Shown here: positions 1 to 8,069 of the stretch, piece by piece | Numbering within the stretch: the stretch's first letter is position 1 | Layout: each line of letters begins with the position of its first letter | The notes under the pieces: model-generated | What the model was told of the DNA's origin: nothing | The model's input: the letters and a program-made list of their open reading frames with translations, nothing else | Databases searched by the model: none | Source: a virus | Length of the DNA stretch: 44,103 bases | Virus record (IMG/VR): IMGVR_UViG_3300025853_000182 | Location: 1-44,103 of that record | Reading direction: 5' to 3' (one strand) | Made by a program: the position numbers and the translations under genes

Positions 1-2
1 CA

Positions 3-50
3 CAAGGCTCACCACTTAGTCAAGCCATGAACAACATACGGCGAAATTGA
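3..50 (+). CDS. C-terminal end of an upstream gene (partial)
   Basis: Of the three forward frames entering the window, this one stays open longest, reading QGSPLSQAMNNIRRN before a TGA at 48-50; the other two stop at 17-19 and 28-30. The order of downstream genes (small head proteins, protease, capsid) would place a portal protein here, but 15 residues cannot show it. The 30 bases between this stop and the next gene contain nothing recognisable. Confidence 0.4.
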   Translation, partial: QGSPLSQAMNNIRRN

Positions 51-80
51 CGGAACATTCAATACGATGAAGGTTATGGG

Positions 81-428
81 ATGCGTATGGACCTGACGAA
101 GATGGACCCTATGGCTCGCAAAATGCGCTCACACGTTGATGCGTTTTTCAAAGCAATCGAAGACAACGACAGTGTGTCGGCGAGTTCTCACATCAATGAA
201 GTGAGCAAATACGCTGAATACCTTTCAGAAGATGTATCGAAGGCGATTATGAAGTCCGATACACCACAATCACGTGGTATCAACGACATCTATGCAGGTG
301 GAGTGCCAGTCCGTAAGTTCAATAGCGTTCAGTCAGTTCACGAATCAACAACACAAGTCTTGCCCGGTACAATCCGAACAAGTCGACGTGGACCTATCAT
401 GCAACGTCGAAACAACAGGAACCTTTGA
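81..428 (+). CDS. Small hypothetical head-region protein (115 aa)
   Basis: Not recognised. The N-terminal two thirds looks helical and mixed-charge (roughly residues 5-60), and the C-terminus (about 95-115) is basic and rich in Arg and Asn, as in small nucleic-acid- or capsid-contacting proteins. The start ATG at 81 lacks a convincing Shine-Dalgarno site; a second in-frame ATG lies two codons on. The TGA stop runs directly into GAGGTGAT, the ribosome site of the next gene, so the two are translationally coupled. The position ahead of the protease and capsid genes suggests a head or packaging role. Function is inference only. Confidence 0.65.
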   Translation: MRMDLTKMDPMARKMRSHVDAFFKAIEDNDSVSASSHINEVSKYAEYLSEDVSKAIMKSDTPQSRGINDIYAGGVPVRKFNSVQSVHESTTQVLPGTIRTSRRGPIMQRRNNRNL

Positions 429-437
429 GGTGATTGA

Positions 438-818
438 ATGAGCGAAGAAGTCGTAAAAGAGGGAACGGCTGAGAAACTCATGGGTGCTTTGATTACAAAA
501 ATGGAAAGCATGGACAACAGTCTTAGCATCCTCAAAGCAGAAAACAGTGCACTCAAGCAAATCGTCGCTGACCCTGCTATGCTCTTGAAGCGTGCAGGCT
601 TTATCCGAAGCGGTTCTAACAGCGCACCAATGGACGTCATGCCGGATTTGTTTCGTGGTGACGCTACATATGATATTCTCAAAGATGAATCAGCCAGTGG
701 TATTCCAATCCCTGAGAACAATCAAGAGTTCCATGCGATGGACTGGTCTGACATTCATCGCCTTGCCGAAGAAGCAAAAGGCACTGGTAACATAGGAAAC
801 AACATCGGAATGGAGTGA
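438..818 (+). CDS. Small coiled-coil protein with scaffold-like C-terminal motif (126 aa)
   Basis: Residues about 5-50 form a probable amphipathic helix or coiled coil (KLMGALITKMESMDN, then ILKAENSALKQIV). Near the C-terminus, residues 101-110 read MDWSDIHRLA, closely matching MSWDDVHRLA at the C-terminus of the protease/scaffold protein encoded at 6630-8054. In many tailed viruses the scaffold C-terminus binds the capsid protein, so this protein could be an auxiliary scaffold or capsid-docking factor; that is inference from the shared motif. The ribosome site GAGGTGAT lies just upstream and overlaps the previous stop. No enzymatic motif is visible. Confidence 0.75.
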   Translation: MSEEVVKEGTAEKLMGALITKMESMDNSLSILKAENSALKQIVADPAMLLKRAGFIRSGSNSAPMDVMPDLFRGDATYDILKDESASGIPIPENNQEFHAMDWSDIHRLAEEAKGTGNIGNNIGME

Positions 819-822
819 TAGC

Positions 823-1203
823 ATGCGACCACGATACGAACCACGAAGCCCAAAGGTCGACCAACTTTTGAAGGCAGCCAAAGAACTTGAAAGCCGAATG
901 ATTGCGAAAGAGCAAGGTATCACGTTCGACCAAAAGGAAGGAACAGCCCTTGGTGATGTTCAATTCCACGTACAAGTCGGTGGCGAGACTGGTGTCCAAA
1001 ACCAATACTACTCAACCAACCAACGTCTGATTGACGTTGAAGATGTCACAAACAAGGGTGCTATCTCAGAAAAGAGCGACGTCCTTGACAAGAACCCACA
1101 CTACCCAACAGCACTTTCAACGCTCGCAGGGCACTTTGTGGACGGCGGCGGAGAAGCGCAATCGCTCAAGAAAGCGTTGGAAGCACGCATGAACCGCCAA
1201 TGA
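823..1203 (+). CDS. Hypothetical head-region protein (126 aa)
   Basis: Not recognised. It opens with a basic N-terminus (RPRYEPRSPKVDQLLKAAKELE) that is probably helical, then a Gly/Gln-rich middle and a helical C-terminus ending in a cluster of Arg. The ribosome site GGAGTGATAGC sits immediately before the ATG and contains the previous gene's TGA stop, so translation is coupled. It sits in the same run of small genes as its two upstream neighbours and just before the 1800-residue protein. A structural or assembly role in the head is likely from context alone. Confidence 0.7.
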   Translation: MRPRYEPRSPKVDQLLKAAKELESRMIAKEQGITFDQKEGTALGDVQFHVQVGGETGVQNQYYSTNQRLIDVEDVTNKGAISEKSDVLDKNPHYPTALSTLAGHFVDGGGEAQSLKKALEARMNRQ

Positions 1204-1217
1204 ATGGCGGTGATTAA

Positions 1218-4200
1218 GTGACGATTCCGAATCCCAGTGGTGGAGAGGAACAAGAAGGGGCTGACCCATCGTTTCAGTCTCCCTTTCCATTAGCGCAACA
1301 GCCTGACCCTACTTTTGAAGACGTTGCATCTCTCGGTGTTCTTGACCCGTCAACAGATATGCGGGTATCGGAGGGTATGGATAGAGCACCCAAAACGATG
1401 CCTGAATCGTTTGAAGGCGGTGCTCCCTTTGCTGAGCGCATTAAGTCACACGACAGTATCGTGCACATGGGTTCGCAGTGGCTTCATCAACAGATACGAC
1501 CACCAAGCCGAGAACATCAGGGTACAGAAACCGAGCACTTTTTTGAAGACCATTATCACAGTCCTGATTTCAATCCCCTTTGGGGTAACCATGACGAATA
1601 CGACGACGAATCGCATCCTGAGTTCAGCAACGTCTTGGAGCGTTATTTTCTTGATAATGTTCTTGACCCTAAGGTCGAAAGTGTAGCACAAGAGCATGAC
1701 AGAAAAGAGGAGGCTCACTATCGACATCACGGAGATACTGCACTGTACTCACCTGCCATGTACGGTAAGGAACGGGTGTCTAATCATACAATATACGAAA
1801 TGAACTTTGAAAATTGGCAAGCAAGCCCTGCGGGTTTGAAAGCATTTCAAGAAGAACTGTTACTTGGTCGTGAAGGTGCTGATTTTGACGAAGCCATGCG
1901 AAGACGGCACATGTCGGATGCTAAAGATACATGGAAAGATTTTGACACAAAGGGCGAAGGAACGGACCGCACTGTCGGGCTTGGTGAACTGGATTACTAC
2001 TTTGGATTAGAATGGCTCAGTCCCAAAGACAAGATTGCATTCTATGAACATATGATGGAACACGGTTCGATGAACAAGGACAACGCATCTGTTTTCTTAC
2101 CTGACTTGGGTATGGAAGTACCCATGGGTCGTTTCGTAGCAAACTTTCATCAGCGCTATGCTCCAGTTCACGCACACCACACACGTGACGTGGATGCCAC
2201 AGGCGAACCCGGACTTGGTCGTCTTTACACTCCTCCACAGGACGACATCAATCCCGCTGAGATGTACAAAGACCTTGAGGGTACAGAACTATTTCAGCGA
2301 CTGAAAGACTTTTACCAAGGGATTACTGGCGAGAAGTTGAAGTATTTGGCGAAGGTCGAGAAAGGTCGTCTCGTACCAAGCGATGCAAAAACAATCACCC
2401 CCAACGATTTGTTTGCTATGGCGAACATGGGTCGTGCAGGTCAGAAACTTATGCGGTACGATGACCCATACTATTCACTCAACCGAGGTGACCCTCGTAC
2501 GATTGCCTTGCTTGATTCGTTGGAGGGCATCGACGAACTTGTCAAAGACTTCGTAGGTTTTCACAGGGATGCTACAAAAATGAAAGGTAATGGTCGTCGA
2601 TTGCGAAACGCTATTCAGTTTTTCACACAGCCGTTTCTTGCTACCGAAGGTGAGAACGCACATCCTGAGTCGTACATAGGCGGTAAGCAAGAATCGCTCA
2701 GCCATCACTTCTCCACACCGTTCTTGGGAAGAGGCGGACTTGGTAAGACGCACGCAACTCGTCTAAACACCATGCATGCAGCGCATCGCTTTTCGCCCGA
2801 AGAGGGAGACGCTATGTCGTTTTTGACGACTGGTGAGCGTTCACGTGTGGGCGGTGACATAGTTGGAGTAGGTGACGCAGGCGCGTTTCGCCCCGAACTG
2901 ATTGGCCTTGCCGATGCTGTTGAAAACGTGATGGCACCGTTCGGTCCGCCTGAATCGGAACTGGAAGCGGTCAAGCGTTATCGTAAAACCGAGAAGGGGC
3001 TGTATGAAGCCAAGCAGGTTGCTGAAATCAGCCCCAGCACGGGTCTGACTGCTCAGTTGAATCCGCATAACATTCAGCGCACTGGCGTCAGTTTACTGTC
3101 GGGTGCCAAGGTCAACAGTACACGACACGACACGACGACCTCTCCAAAGTATTACAATCAACTGATGGAATCCAAGCACGGTGCTACGGAACAAGGCATG
3201 CGTGGCGCTATGCGTAATGCTGTTGCTGATGGGTATGGGTACGAAAACACCATAGGTTCACGCAACGCATTCGGACCGAAGTCGACTGAAACAGGAGTGA
3301 TGCGCCGTGACCAAGACTCCGCTATGCATCACCATCAGTTGTCCGGAATGATTGGTGCAATACACCCACCTGCCAACCCTTCGTTCCAAGAGGATGTTCA
3401 TCATCCTCACAGCATACACCCTGATACAGAGATGGCTGCGGACCGTGACGAACTCGGAATGTTGCAGGGAATTACGCAAGACAATTATGATAACGATTTG
3501 AAACAACTTCAATCGCTGCGCGAGAACGCACACGAGAAGCGCATGCTTCTTGGCAATCTGAAAAACAACCCACCAAAACCACCCGCTGTTCTTGGTATGA
3601 ATGACGAATCGATGGCGTGGTTTTTAGCCTCGCAAGAGCATGAAAACAAAATTAAGGACGCTGAACGAGATGCAATGTTGGCTGAGGGTAAGGTCAATGC
3701 ACACGTAAATACGTTTAGACCAAGAATGTTGGAATACAGCCAAGCCGAGGACGAACTCAACACACTCATTGAACAGCAAGCGCGTGGTATGCCTGTATCA
3801 GAAGACGAAATCGACGAAGCGCACGAGCGCTTGGAGGCCATTGAACGAGAACATTATTCTTCCGTCAAGGGAAGACATCAGAAATACTTGAGTGATAAGG
3901 GAAGGACACTACAAGGCAAAGTACGAAGTCACATCAATGCAATCGAGAACGTAGCCAAACAAGTGCTTGCTGAGGCTGAGCAACAGGGTTTTGATTTGTT
4001 TTCTATGGCACCGCCTGACACCGTCATGGCGTGGGCCATGAAGACAGCAAACGACATTCTTGCTACTCAAGACCAAGATTTTCACGGACAAGAAGCATTG
4101 TCAGCGGGAACGATTCGTGAAAAAACGCATGTAAGGCATGACGCTGTACAAGACCAAGTCAAAGCCTTCATGGACACAGATGATGCTCACGAAATCGGAC

Positions 4201-6620
4201 CAAACGAAAACGTGGACAAAGCCACAGCCCGTGTGTTTGGCGAAGAAGCATCACCCTATCAGCGAAGGATGATTCAACAAATCGTAACTCAGGCCAGTAA
4301 GCAAGGTACGCCTGTACGAATTGCTACGGTGCAAGACCTCATAGCAAGTTTACCCATGGGAGTTTCAGATACATTAGTTGATGACTTTCACGGACTTCTT
4401 GACTATCCTCACGACAGGGAAGGTAACTTTGAGTTGGGAACTGTCCGAGCACATCCTGATAGAAAGAGGAGAGGGGCTAACAGCCTAAAGACCAACCCCA
4501 CAATGGTCGCAGCATCGGCAGTATCACGGATGCTTGAAACGTTGTCGGACCGAGGTTTGGAAATTCAAATACCGAACCAAAAGGATAAACGTCAATTAGA
4601 TGCACACTATACTGGCAAAAATGTTAGTCATAGATTAACAGGCAAACCACTCATAGACGAAAAGAAAATGCACAAATTAACCAACTTACTTCATGGAATT
4701 GTGGTTGATGACGGCTCAGTTGAGTACGACCCAACGCACGAAGCCTCCAAAGAAAGGCTTGCACTCACGTCAAAGCCGATTGGTCGTGCCTCACATCCTG
4801 ACACAGAAACATCCATCATGTCCATTTACAACTCAGACGGACTGCGTTCTCACAAAGGGCACATGCACGAAGTTCCATTCCGCATGGATATAAGAGACGG
4901 TCGTATGCAGTTTCGACCACAGACGCCAAAGAAAATGCGATTGGCTACGCCTATGGGAGGTTCAGTGAGAAGAGTCTTGCCTCAACAACATCTTGGTCAC
5001 TTTGGTGCACACAACGATGACCGTTCAGTTGAGCGACAACCAAACGCTACGCGTTCAAACCAAGCCCAAACGACTTTGAGTGATAACCTGCTGGACATAT
5101 CGACGAAGATGGACGGACCTGCATTGCTGGCTTCGCTGACCAACCCTGATTATATCCGCAAGGATATGCCTGAGGGCTTGCCGTCACTGCAACCGATGCA
5201 CCGTATCTTTGATGTCGACGACCTTGAACACCTGCGTGGGTTCACAGGCGACTGGGTTGTCAGCGATTATCCTGAGGGCGAGCGAATGTTCGTTACAAAA
5301 AAGGATGACGACGTCGAAAGTAAGGGTTCACTTACAGATGAAGAGAAGAAAGCGTTCAAGCAGGTATCTGACAAGGATTTTTTGGTTGACGTTATACGAC
5401 GTGAGAGTGGATTGTACATCTTTGAGGTCATTGAGTTTGATGGCAAGGAGGTTCATGATATGCCGATTCAAGACCGCATCAAGTTGTTGCGTGGTGCGTT
5501 GCAAAGCGTTGAGGGTGTCGAAGCCCCAAGTGCATCCGATACCAAGTTGACCGACGATGTCGGACTGGCTGACGCCATCAAGAACATCGAGAGCGACCGT
5601 ATCTTGTTGCGTGATGCAAAGTCCACGTACATGAAAGGCGAAGCACGTCATCCCAAGTGGGTCATGTATCAGAAAGGCAACGATGTTACACTCATGGTGC
5701 TTGAGCGAAGAGGCGAATCGCCGTACACGTATCGACTTGGTACAGGTCCAATCATTCATGGAGAGGACTTGGGTGACCGTGCAGTCAAGATTGAGGATGA
5801 CATTTACATGGACATTGGTGCATCGTTCAATGCTCCTGAAAAGTATGAGGTCGGTGACTTCGTCAAGGTCAATGTCACGAGCGTAACAGAAGGTGAAGCA
5901 TCTGAGAATCAAAAGGTGTACACTGTTCACGCACCACGCATCGAAGGTGAGGCTGAGGGCGAACCATTGGTCAGTACAGAAAGCCTTGCTATGTTAGCAA
6001 AAGCCGACATGACTCAAAGTCCACTCAACATCTATAGAAGTGACCGTCACATTCGTGTATCGTTTGAAGCAGGTGATGTTCTGTACAAGGCGACCACACG
6101 TGGTCAGTATTGGACTGTACACACACCCGTAGCCGACAATGACTATCTGATTCGTTTGTCTGAAAGCCAACGACCGTTTTGGTCACCCGTTGCTGGCGTC
6201 ATGCTCAAGGGTGACTTTTCTATAGAAGAACGAGAGGACAAGGCTGAGGTTCACGAAAGTAAGGGTGACGCTAAGCCTCTCATCCCACCTAAGAAAATTC
6301 ATGGCACTGGGACGTGGGACAAAGAGAAGAACAAGGTTATGAAGAAGGGTGTCGAACTTCTTGAGCGACTGTTGGCGAAAAGCGGTGTAGGTCAAGTGGG
6401 TACGAGTATGTCAGGACCCAAAGGACTCGGTATAGACTACGGCACGCCCATACAATCACCAACAGGTCCGACCAACCCCGACGATGCGAAAACCATGCCT
6501 GACTACGATGTGCGTGATATTGAACGTGACAGGAAAGATAAAGAGGAAGAATCGAAAGACGTCGAGGAAGTTGATAGTAAGTTAGAACTTACAGAAGATA
6601 AGGCTGTTTACCATATCTGA
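1218..6620 (+). CDS. Large head-region protein with degenerate ATP-dependent DNA ligase-like domain (1800 aa)
   Basis: The start is GTG at 1218 behind GGCGGTGAT. Residues 1 to about 1290 are unrecognised, rich in His, Glu and Asp, with helical or coiled stretches near 755-900. Residues about 1325-1590 follow the ATP-dependent DNA ligase fold: a region like motif I at 1346-1358 (WVVSDYPEGERMF, where K-x-D-G-x-R is expected), a motif-IIIa-like FEVIEFDGKEV from 1402, a motif IV/V-like stretch from 1462 (ILLRDAKSTY, then KWVMYQKG), and an OB-fold-like YEVGDFVKVNV near 1545. The nucleophilic lysine of motif I and the Glu-Gly-x-x-x-Lys of motif IV are missing, so catalysis is doubtful. The C-terminus is highly acidic. 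It lies between the small head genes and the protease. Family usual ligase length is 300-600 residues, so this is a fusion. It could be a virion-internal or packaging-related DNA-binding protein. Confidence 0.7.
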   Translation: MTIPNPSGGEEQEGADPSFQSPFPLAQQPDPTFEDVASLGVLDPSTDMRVSEGMDRAPKTMPESFEGGAPFAERIKSHDSIVHMGSQWLHQQIRPPSREHQGTETEHFFEDHYHSPDFNPLWGNHDEYDDESHPEFSNVLERYFLDNVLDPKVESVAQEHDRKEEAHYRHHGDTALYSPAMYGKERVSNHTIYEMNFENWQASPAGLKAFQEELLLGREGADFDEAMRRRHMSDAKDTWKDFDTKGEGTDRTVGLGELDYYFGLEWLSPKDKIAFYEHMMEHGSMNKDNASVFLPDLGMEVPMGRFVANFHQRYAPVHAHHTRDVDATGEPGLGRLYTPPQDDINPAEMYKDLEGTELFQRLKDFYQGITGEKLKYLAKVEKGRLVPSDAKTITPNDLFAMANMGRAGQKLMRYDDPYYSLNRGDPRTIALLDSLEGIDELVKDFVGFHRDATKMKGNGRRLRNAIQFFTQPFLATEGENAHPESYIGGKQESLSHHFSTPFLGRGGLGKTHATRLNTMHAAHRFSPEEGDAMSFLTTGERSRVGGDIVGVGDAGAFRPELIGLADAVENVMAPFGPPESELEAVKRYRKTEKGLYEAKQVAEISPSTGLTAQLNPHNIQRTGVSLLSGAKVNSTRHDTTTSPKYYNQLMESKHGATEQGMRGAMRNAVADGYGYENTIGSRNAFGPKSTETGVMRRDQDSAMHHHQLSGMIGAIHPPANPSFQEDVHHPHSIHPDTEMAADRDELGMLQGITQDNYDNDLKQLQSLRENAHEKRMLLGNLKNNPPKPPAVLGMNDESMAWFLASQEHENKIKDAERDAMLAEGKVNAHVNTFRPRMLEYSQAEDELNTLIEQQARGMPVSEDEIDEAHERLEAIEREHYSSVKGRHQKYLSDKGRTLQGKVRSHINAIENVAKQVLAEAEQQGFDLFSMAPPDTVMAWAMKTANDILATQDQDFHGQEALSAGTIREKTHVRHDAVQDQVKAFMDTDDAHEIGPNENVDKATARVFGEEASPYQRRMIQQIVTQASKQGTPVRIATVQDLIASLPMGVSDTLVDDFHGLLDYPHDREGNFELGTVRAHPDRKRRGANSLKTNPTMVAASAVSRMLETLSDRGLEIQIPNQKDKRQLDAHYTGKNVSHRLTGKPLIDEKKMHKLTNLLHGIVVDDGSVEYDPTHEASKERLALTSKPIGRASHPDTETSIMSIYNSDGLRSHKGHMHEVPFRMDIRDGRMQFRPQTPKKMRLATPMGGSVRRVLPQQHLGHFGAHNDDRSVERQPNATRSNQAQTTLSDNLLDISTKMDGPALLASLTNPDYIRKDMPEGLPSLQPMHRIFDVDDLEHLRGFTGDWVVSDYPEGERMFVTKKDDDVESKGSLTDEEKKAFKQVSDKDFLVDVIRRESGLYIFEVIEFDGKEVHDMPIQDRIKLLRGALQSVEGVEAPSASDTKLTDDVGLADAIKNIESDRILLRDAKSTYMKGEARHPKWVMYQKGNDVTLMVLERRGESPYTYRLGTGPIIHGEDLGDRAVKIEDDIYMDIGASFNAPEKYEVGDFVKVNVTSVTEGEASENQKVYTVHAPRIEGEAEGEPLVSTESLAMLAKADMTQSPLNIYRSDRHIRVSFEAGDVLYKATTRGQYWTVHTPVADNDYLIRLSESQRPFWSPVAGVMLKGDFSIEEREDKAEVHESKGDAKPLIPPKKIHGTGTWDKEKNKVMKKGVELLERLLAKSGVGQVGTSMSGPKGLGIDYGTPIQSPTGPTNPDDAKTMPDYDVRDIERDRKDKEEESKDVEEVDSKLELTEDKAVYHI
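6218..6227. repeat. Palindrome TTCTATAGAA, copy 1
   Basis: A perfect 10-base palindrome inside the 1800-residue gene. Three more full copies occur at 29159-29168, 29461-29470 and 37991-38000, all within genes. Partial copies with the 8-base core TCTATAGA lie at 6031, 17330 and 32013. Confidence 0.7.
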
Positions 6621-6629
6621 TTATATAGA
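6618..6629 (+). other. Gap before protease gene, A/T-rich, no ribosome site
   Basis: The 9-base gap between the 1800-residue gene and the protease start, with the adjoining stop codon, contains TTATATAG and no purine-rich ribosome site. A TATA-like sequence this close to the start could at most serve a leaderless transcript beginning further down; more probably translation here is weak and depends on readthrough coupling. Confidence 0.35.
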
Positions 6630-8054
6630 ATGACGGATGTAACAACTACAATGGTCATGGTATCGCCACTACAATCCGCCCGGTTTGAAGGCGGTGGCAC
6701 CATATCGCTCCTCAAGAGCGACAATGGCCTTGTTATTGCAGGTTATGCAAGCGTCGAAATGGTCGACAAGCAAGGTGACCTCATCACTACAGGTGCACTC
6801 AAGGGTGCATTTGACAACTTCATGAAAGCGGACGGATTCCGCAACGTACAACTCGCACACTCCAACATCCAAGTTGGAAGTGTTATACCACAATACACCG
6901 ACAGTAGCGGTCGATTGTGGAAGTCCGGTGTCGATGACGCTGGACTCTTCGTTGTCATCGAAGTACGCGATGACATCGAAAAGGCTCGTGAAGTAGCCAA
7001 TGAGATTCGCAAAGGCGCCCTTAGGGGTTTCAGTATCGGTGGACAAGCATTCAAGCGAATGCGAAAAGCCGATTCGGAACACGGTGATTACACCGAGATT
7101 TCCAAACTGGAACTTCACGAGGTAACGATTTGTGAAAAAGGTATAAACCCGGAGGCGACATTCCGTATATTGAAGGAGGACACAACAATGACTGAAAGTA
7201 CAGACATGAACACAATGAGCGAACTGTCGTCCGTCTTGGACCGCATCAACACCCGCCTCGACGTAATGGAGAAAGGTGAAATGCCCGAAGGCTTGAAAGA
7301 GCACATGAAGGGTAAGGACAAGGACGACAAGGATGAAGACAAAGGCAAAGAAATGGCTGATGAAGACAAAGACGAAAAGATGTACGGCGCCGAACACAAA
7401 GGCGAGATGGAGAAATCCGAGTACTCTGACGTTATCACCCAAGACTACCTACACTGGATGGAAAACACCCTAAAGTCGGGTGGCGTCGATATTAACGGCG
7501 CTCGTGCACACTTTGATGCACTTGAGAAGGCACAACTTGGTGGCTTCGACAACCCATCTTCTGTTGACGGTGCTGACTACTTTGCAGGCCAAGTTAAAGG
7601 CCGAGCACAAGAAGGTGGCAACCCATCCACTGGCGCAATTGGCAAACTCAACAGCGGCTCTAAGGCTGATGTTGCAAAGGGCTACTTGTCTCCTGAGGAC
7701 CTCTCCCCTGCTGACCTTGAGCAAGCATACGCTGCTTACAAGGCTGCTTCCATTGAGAAGCAACTCAAGGGAACTCTCAGCGATGTATTCGCCGACCGAC
7801 TCGCCAAGGAACAGCGCAGTGAGGCTGAAAGCCGACAAGCACAAGCATTCGACGCTCGTGCTCCACTCGCATCAATCGAAAAAGCAGTTGCTGCTCTAAG
7901 CGACCGAATCGATAACCTTGCATCAGGTGCAACTGGAACAACCATCCAAAAGTCCGCACCTGTTTCTAACGTTGAAATTCCATCCACTATGGATATGGCT
8001 AACATGTCTTGGGATGACGTACACCGCCTCGCAGGAAGTGTATTCCACAACTAA
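6630..8054 (+). CDS. Prohead protease fused to scaffold protein (474 aa)
   Basis: Residues about 20-185 match the HK97-type prohead protease (peptidase family S78/U35): the VIAGYASVEMVDKQGDLI opening, a candidate catalytic His77 in QLAHS, Ser135 in RGFSIGG, and an acidic LELHEVTI segment (160-167) that closes the triad. From 187 on, the protein is scaffold-like: a Lys/Asp/Glu-rich stretch (about 215-255), then helical, Ala-rich sequence to the end. The protein ends with MSWDDVHRLA (459-468), a motif shared with the 126-residue protein at 438-818. The known role is cleavage of scaffold and capsid N-termini during head maturation. The start at 6630 has no evident Shine-Dalgarno site; TTATATAG precedes it. 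The major capsid gene follows 15 bases downstream. Confidence 0.92.
   Translation: MTDVTTTMVMVSPLQSARFEGGGTISLLKSDNGLVIAGYASVEMVDKQGDLITTGALKGAFDNFMKADGFRNVQLAHSNIQVGSVIPQYTDSSGRLWKSGVDDAGLFVVIEVRDDIEKAREVANEIRKGALRGFSIGGQAFKRMRKADSEHGDYTEISKLELHEVTICEKGINPEATFRILKEDTTMTESTDMNTMSELSSVLDRINTRLDVMEKGEMPEGLKEHMKGKDKDDKDEDKGKEMADEDKDEKMYGAEHKGEMEKSEYSDVITQDYLHWMENTLKSGGVDINGARAHFDALEKAQLGGFDNPSSVDGADYFAGQVKGRAQEGGNPSTGAIGKLNSGSKADVAKGYLSPEDLSPADLEQAYAAYKAASIEKQLKGTLSDVFADRLAKEQRSEAESRQAQAFDARAPLASIEKAVAALSDRIDNLASGATGTTIQKSAPVSNVEIPSTMDMANMSWDDVHRLAGSVFHN
7175..7180 (+). promoter_or_regulatory. Internal Shine-Dalgarno site for nested scaffold
   Basis: GGAGGA, within AAGGAGGA, lies 7 bases before an in-frame ATG at 7188 inside the protease/scaffold gene. 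It is among the best ribosome sites in the window, whereas the parent gene's own start has none. This supports independent, higher-level production of the scaffold segment. Confidence 0.75.
7188..8054 (+). CDS. Nested scaffold protein, in-frame with protease (288 aa)
   Basis: Internal initiation at Met187 of the protease gene would yield the scaffold segment alone (MTESTDMNTMSELSS onwards). The site has a strong Shine-Dalgarno sequence at proper spacing, and the start falls exactly at the boundary between the protease fold and the charged linker. The arrangement parallels lambda C/Nu3, where the scaffold is translated from inside the protease gene; that parallel is established knowledge, its use here is inference. 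The product is acidic and helical with a C-terminal Trp/His/Arg motif (MSWDDVHRLA) that could bind the capsid protein. The scaffold is needed in many more copies than the protease, which fits the unequal ribosome sites. Confidence 0.7.
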   Translation: MTESTDMNTMSELSSVLDRINTRLDVMEKGEMPEGLKEHMKGKDKDDKDEDKGKEMADEDKDEKMYGAEHKGEMEKSEYSDVITQDYLHWMENTLKSGGVDINGARAHFDALEKAQLGGFDNPSSVDGADYFAGQVKGRAQEGGNPSTGAIGKLNSGSKADVAKGYLSPEDLSPADLEQAYAAYKAASIEKQLKGTLSDVFADRLAKEQRSEAESRQAQAFDARAPLASIEKAVAALSDRIDNLASGATGTTIQKSAPVSNVEIPSTMDMANMSWDDVHRLAGSVFHN

Positions 8055-8069
8055 ATGGAGTGATTAAGA

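Noticed and set aside
5106-5117. K-M-D-G at residues 1297-1300 of the 1800-residue protein as ligase motif I
   Set aside because: It matches K-x-D-G, but lies about 45 residues before the segment that aligns with the rest of the ligase (PMHRIF to YPEGERMF), and the following residues (PALLASL) do not fit the motif. Retained only as a residue to test in a structural model.
5328-5930. 200-codon minus-strand open frame opposite the ligase-like domain
   Set aside because: The plus-strand reading matches a known fold across the same bases, so this frame is a shadow.
6669-7442. 257-codon open frame on the minus strand opposite the protease
   Set aside because: It lies antisense to a clear protease/scaffold gene, has no ribosome site, and its product is a Phe/Val/His-rich string typical of reverse-strand shadows.
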